Positions 4,985-7,435 of a stretch of DNA of 7,435 bases are shown piece by piece. Source of the stretch: GCA-016699105 sp036518915 (lineage in GTDB: Bacteria; Patescibacteriota; Saccharimonadia; UBA4664); assembly GCA_036518915.1 (NCBI GenBank), contig DATDME010000069.1, positions 1 to 7,435 of the forward strand, written 5' to 3'. The notes under the pieces are model-generated. The model was not told where the DNA came from and did no database searches. It saw nothing but the letters and a program-made list of their open reading frames with translations. The number at the start of each line of letters is the position of its first letter. The first letter of the stretch is position 1. The position numbers were made by a program, and so were the translations under genes.

Positions 4985-5059
4985 TGGTAGTCCCACGGGG
5001 AGTCGAACCCCGGTTGGCGGAATGAAAATCCGCTGTCCTAACCGTTAGACGATGGGACC
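4985..5059 (-). tRNA. tRNA-Glu, anticodon TTC, CCA encoded
   Basis: The minus strand folds as a full cloverleaf of 72 nt plus CCA. The acceptor GGTCCCA pairs with TGGGACT, which leaves a G1-U72 wobble. The D-arm is GTC/GAC around TAACGGTTAG. The anticodon stem GCGGA/TCCGC holds loop TTTTCAT, giving anticodon TTC (reads GAA and GAG). The T-arm CGGGG/CCCCG holds TTCGACT. The discriminator is A and CCA is encoded at 4985-4987. The terminator at 4887-4910 lies about 75 nt downstream. Confidence 0.97.
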
Positions 5060-5067
5060 ATGAAGTG

Positions 5068-5095
5068 AGTAAAGCAGATGAAAGCTTGCTTTCAG
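5068..5095 (-). promoter_or_regulatory. Possible tRNA-Glu promoter
   Basis: On the minus strand CTGAAA (5090-5095, 4/6) and TTTACT (5068-5073, 4/6) are 16 nt apart and end 8 nt before the tRNA. A 7-bp hairpin sequence (TGAAAGC 5079-5085, GCTTTCA 5088-5094) overlaps the -35 region. Confidence 0.35.
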
Positions 5096-5110
5096 ATGCT
5101 TCGAACGAAA

Positions 5111-5133
5111 GGTTCCATACAAAGTATGGGACC
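5111..5133. other. 10-bp hairpin upstream of tRNA-Glu, sharing ATGGGACCA with the tRNA end
   Basis: GGTTCCATAC (5111-5120) pairs with GTATGGGACC (5124-5133) around AAA, with one G-U pair when read as plus-strand RNA. ATGGGACCA at 5126-5134 repeats 5052-5060, which covers the 5' end of the tRNA. It may be a processing or attenuation hairpin in a longer leader, or a remnant of duplication. It lacks a strong T-tail. Confidence 0.4.
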
Positions 5134-5169
5134 AAATGCATCGCCCACAAAAGTTGAGCGAACTGTCAA

Positions 5170-5198
5170 AATATAACATCTTTTACCAAGAAGAGCAA
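5170..5198 (-). promoter_or_regulatory. Alternative distal promoter for tRNA-Glu
   Basis: On the minus strand TGTTATATT, an extended -10 whose hexamer TATATT is at 5170-5175 (5/6), has TTGCTC 17 nt upstream (5193-5198, 3/6). It would give a leader of about 100 nt containing the two hairpins at 5111-5133 and 5079-5094. Confidence 0.35.
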
Positions 5199-5226
5199 GA
5201 CCCTTACCGGCGCAACGGGCGGCAGA

Positions 5227-5235
5227 TGATAAGAT
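5227..5235 (+). promoter_or_regulatory. Possible extended -10 of the flippase/glycosyltransferase operon
   Basis: TGATAAGAT (TGN plus TAAGAT, 5/6) would start transcription near 5242, ahead of the flippase gene. No convincing -35 is present, as is usual for extended -10 promoters. Confidence 0.4.
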
Positions 5236-5259
5236 AGGAGACGTAATACGGGGCCCGCC

Positions 5260-6519
5260 GTGAGGGAACGTCGTCGCCAGCTGATGTCTAGCCAGTTCCT
5301 GCGCCACAACGCCATTTTTGTGGTGGGGTCGCTGGCCGTATCGTTCATGAATTATCTCTATTACCCCGTGCTGGGACGTTTGCTGGCCCCCGCCGACTTC
5401 GGTGAGGTGCAGGCGGTCATCTCCTTCTTTCTGCAGACCGGAGTGCTTCTCTCGGTGCTAGGTATGGTGACGATTAGCGTGGTCAAGCGCTATAGTAACG
5501 ACGTCCAGCGCCAGGCCATCTTGGGTGAGCTGGAGCAACTGGCGCTGTGGATTGGCCTGGCGCTGTTTACCGTGGTGGTGCTGGCGGCCGTGCCGCTGCA
5601 AAACTTCCTCAATTTTACTTCGCCCGTGCCCTTCATTCTCTTGGCGCTCTCGGTGTTGCTGGGCATTCCCGGCGCCTTTGCCAATGCCTTCATTCAGGCC
5701 CACCGCCGGTTTGGCGTGCTGTCGGCCTCGGGGCTGGTGGCGTCACTCGGCAAACTGCTGGGCTCGACCGCGCTCGTGATAATCGGCTGGCGGGCGGCGG
5801 GCGCGGTGTTGGGCGTGGTGCTGGCGCAGTTGCTGGCCCTGGCCTTTGCGGCTTGGTGGGCCCGCCGCCTCGGCCGCCGGCTGTCCGTGCCGCACCTCCA
5901 GCGGCCCAACCTAACACTTATCCGCCCCGAACTGCGCTACGCCGGCCTCGTGCTGGTAACCTCGCTGGCCATTAATATGCTGCTGTCGTGCGATATCATT
6001 GTGGCCAAGCACGTTTTTAGTCCGCACGACGCTGGTCTGTACGCCGGCATTGCCACGGTCGCCCGCATCATTTACTTTCTGACCGTGCCGCTGGCCGCCG
6101 TCTTAATTGCCTCGGTCAAACCCGGCGAGCCGGCGCACAACCACGCCCTGCTCAAGCGCTCGCTGGCCTTGCTGGCGTTGCTGGGCGGAGGCACGTTGCT
6201 GGTGTTTTGCTGGGCGCCGGCCGTCATCGTCGGCCTGCTGGTGGGCCAACGCTATGCGCCCGTCGCGGGACTTTTGCCCGGCCTGAGCTTAGCAATTTTC
6301 ACCCTATCTTTAGCAAACCTGTTAGTGTACTATCATGTGGCTCTGCGGCATGTCAGCGTGCTCGCAGCGGCTGGACTAGGCCTGGTTATCACGCTCGGCC
6401 TGTTCCTACTGCATCACGGTAGCCTCACCGCCATCGTCGAAAGCCTGGGTTGGGGGAGTGCTGCCTTGGTGGGCCTCATCTTGCTCATAACCCGCTGGGA
6501 GGCACGACATGCCCGATAA
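5260..6519 (+). CDS. Polysaccharide/lipid-linked oligosaccharide flippase (MOP superfamily, Wzx-like)
   Basis: This 419-residue, very hydrophobic protein with about twelve predicted membrane helices fits the oligosaccharide flippase branch of the MOP/MVF superfamily, which moves lipid-linked sugars across the cytoplasmic membrane. Typical features are the N-terminal YYPVLGRLLAPADFGEVQAVIS segment (34-55), a basic loop around residues 200-225 between the two halves, and SCDIIVAKHVFSPHDAGLYAGIATVARIIYF (243-273), which mirrors the first repeat. The start is uncertain. GTG 5260 adds a basic MRERRRQL head with only a weak GGGG ahead of it. ATG 5284 is an equally good alternative, but its purine-rich GAGGGAA is too far upstream. 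The length is in the family range (about 400-500). It overlaps the next gene by 11 nt, so both are translated from one mRNA. The glycan cannot be told from the sequence. Confidence 0.9.
   Translation: MRERRRQLMSSQFLRHNAIFVVGSLAVSFMNYLYYPVLGRLLAPADFGEVQAVISFFLQTGVLLSVLGMVTISVVKRYSNDVQRQAILGELEQLALWIGLALFTVVVLAAVPLQNFLNFTSPVPFILLALSVLLGIPGAFANAFIQAHRRFGVLSASGLVASLGKLLGSTALVIIGWRAAGAVLGVVLAQLLALAFAAWWARRLGRRLSVPHLQRPNLTLIRPELRYAGLVLVTSLAINMLLSCDIIVAKHVFSPHDAGLYAGIATVARIIYFLTVPLAAVLIASVKPGEPAHNHALLKRSLALLALLGGGTLLVFCWAPAVIVGLLVGQRYAPVAGLLPGLSLAIFTLSLANLLVYYHVALRHVSVLAAAGLGLVITLGLFLLHHGSLTAIVESLGWGSAALVGLILLITRWEARHAR
6496..6502 (+). promoter_or_regulatory. Strong ribosome binding site of the glycosyltransferase
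   Basis: TGGGAGG lies 6 nt before the ATG at 6509, inside the 3' end of the flippase gene. It is the best Shine-Dalgarno sequence in the window and fixes the start. Confidence 0.7.
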
Positions 6520-7435
6520 GCCCCTGATTTCCATCATCGTCCCCAGCTATAACGAGGCCGCCAGCCTGCCCGACCTGCACCGCGCCCTCACGGCCGTAAT
6601 TGACGACTTACCCTACGACTGGGAGCTTATTTTCGTGGACGACGGCAGCCGCGACGACACCGCGGCAATCCTGACCCGCCTGGCCGCCGCCGATGCTCGC
6701 GTTCGGCCGCTTGAGTTGGCGCGCAACTTCGGCAAAGAAATTGCCGTCACCGCCGCGCTCCACGAATGCCGCGGTGAGGCCGCCATCATCATGGACGCCG
6801 ACCTGCAGCACCCGCCGGCCATCATCCCGCAATTCCTGGATGCCTGGGAGGCCGGCGCCGAGGTGGTGGTGGGCGTGCGCCGGGCTAAGGCCCATCACGC
6901 CGGCCTGCTCAAGCGCTCCAGCTCGGCGGCCTGGAACCGCTTCATGAATATTATTGCCGATCAATCTATCACGCCCGGCGCCACCGATTTCCGCCTGCTC
7001 GACCGCCTCGTCATCGACGAATTCAACCGTTTCACCGAGCGCAACCGCCTCACGCGCGGCCTTATCGACTGGCTCGGCTTCCGCCGCACCGAGGTCTACT
7101 TTGAGCCCGCGGCGCGGGTCCATGGCGACGCTTCTTACAGCTGGCGCAAGCTCGTGAGACTTGGCATGCACAGCGTGGTGTCGCTCAGCCTGTTCCCGCT
7201 GCGGCTGGCCGGCTATGTCGGCACGGCGATCATTGCCGTGTCGTTGCCGCTCGGCATCTTCATGTTTGTCGAAAAATACCTGCTGCACGACCCTATGGGT
7301 TACAACTTTACCGGCACCGCGCAGTTGGCCGTGCTGATTGTCTTTCTGGTGGGGATTATTTTGGCTTCGCTGGGCCTCATGTCGCTCTACATCGCGGCGA
7401 TATACGCCGAGGTGACCAACCGGCCGCTCTACGTG
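6509..7435 (+). CDS. Family 2 glycosyltransferase, GtrB/DPM1-like, 3' end outside the window
   Basis: The first 309 residues are visible, with no stop before the window ends. The GT2 fold starts at once: ISIIVPSYNE (7-16), VDDGS (43-47), LARNFGKE (70-77), the metal-binding MDADLQHPP (95-103, D96/D98), GATDFRLLDR (157-166) and YSWRKL (210-215). Two membrane helices follow (about 233-256 and 271-297), and the chain then reads EVTNRPLYV, which in this family lies close to the C-terminus. Proteins of this shape (GtrB, YkoT, ArnC-like) transfer a sugar from a nucleotide donor to polyprenyl phosphate on the cytoplasmic face, giving the substrate for a flippase and an outer-face glycosyltransferase. 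The 11-nt overlap with the flippase gene supports a joint role in surface glycan decoration. The sugar donor is not predictable here. Confidence 0.93.
   Translation, partial: MPDKPLISIIVPSYNEAASLPDLHRALTAVIDDLPYDWELIFVDDGSRDDTAAILTRLAAADARVRPLELARNFGKEIAVTAALHECRGEAAIIMDADLQHPPAIIPQFLDAWEAGAEVVVGVRRAKAHHAGLLKRSSSAAWNRFMNIIADQSITPGATDFRLLDRLVIDEFNRFTERNRLTRGLIDWLGFRRTEVYFEPAARVHGDASYSWRKLVRLGMHSVVSLSLFPLRLAGYVGTAIIAVSLPLGIFMFVEKYLLHDPMGYNFTGTAQLAVLIVFLVGIILASLGLMSLYIAAIYAEVTNRPLYV

Noticed and set aside
4540..5260. CRISPR array or full insertion sequence in the intergenic island
   Set aside because: No regularly spaced repeats, no cas gene and no transposase; the two repeat systems present are an inverted repeat and a two-copy direct repeat.
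5690..5917. Gly/Arg-rich open frames antisense to the flippase
   Set aside because: Compositional shadows of a GC-rich membrane protein gene.
6608..7288. Long open frame (226 codons) antisense to the glycosyltransferase
   Set aside because: The plus-strand frame has all GT2 motifs; the antisense product is low-complexity and unrecognisable.

Overview
The window is about 7.4 kb of GC-rich bacterial DNA (roughly 60% G+C by eye), densely coded on both strands, with one AT-richer intergenic island at about 4300-5260. The style of the two-component proteins points to a Patescibacteria/CPR genome, most likely Candidatus Saccharibacteria. The cues are a GAF kinase with an ISMASHQLRTPL H-box and a DGTGLGLYLAK G2 box, a receiver-only regulator, and envelope enzymes on single-helix anchors. 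This assignment is an inference from protein style; no marker gene is present. All complete genes end in TAA or TAG.

Layout. (1) 1-1612, plus strand: the C-terminal part of a GAF sensor histidine kinase, overlapping a receiver-only response regulator by 14 nt. (2) 1615-4198, minus strand: a membrane-anchored CE4 polysaccharide deacetylase and, upstream of it, a DUF4038 (GH140/apiosidase-like) glycoside hydrolase with a C-terminal collagen-binding-like domain. A TTGACA-17-CATGAT promoter precedes the hydrolase. The regulator and the deacetylase converge with only 2 nt between their stop codons. (3) 4310-4531, minus strand: a 73-residue two-helix membrane protein of unknown function. (4) 4540-4704: a noncoding element bounded by a perfect 26-bp inverted repeat, whose interior can fold into a four-way junction (MITE-like or a structured RNA). 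(5) 4749-4910: a promoter (TTGGCG-18-TATAAT), a predicted ~126-nt noncoding RNA and a strong GAAA-loop terminator that works in both directions. (6) 4985-5059, minus strand: tRNA-Glu(TTC) with encoded CCA. Its 3' trailer region carries a second copy of a sequence found in the ncRNA, so minus-strand transcripts from here are complementary to the ncRNA. (7) 5260-7435, plus strand: a polysaccharide flippase overlapping by 11 nt a GtrB/DPM1-like family 2 glycosyltransferase that runs off the window.

How it fits together. The protein genes point to the cell surface. The flippase and the polyprenyl-phosphate glycosyltransferase would build or export surface glycans. The deacetylase and glycoside hydrolase would remodel or cut polysaccharide outside the membrane. 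The kinase/regulator pair could sense and signal, but nothing in the sequence ties it to the envelope genes. The most unusual part is 4540-5060, where a cloverleaf-like inverted-repeat element, a putative ncRNA and a possible complementary minus-strand RNA lie within about 500 bp.
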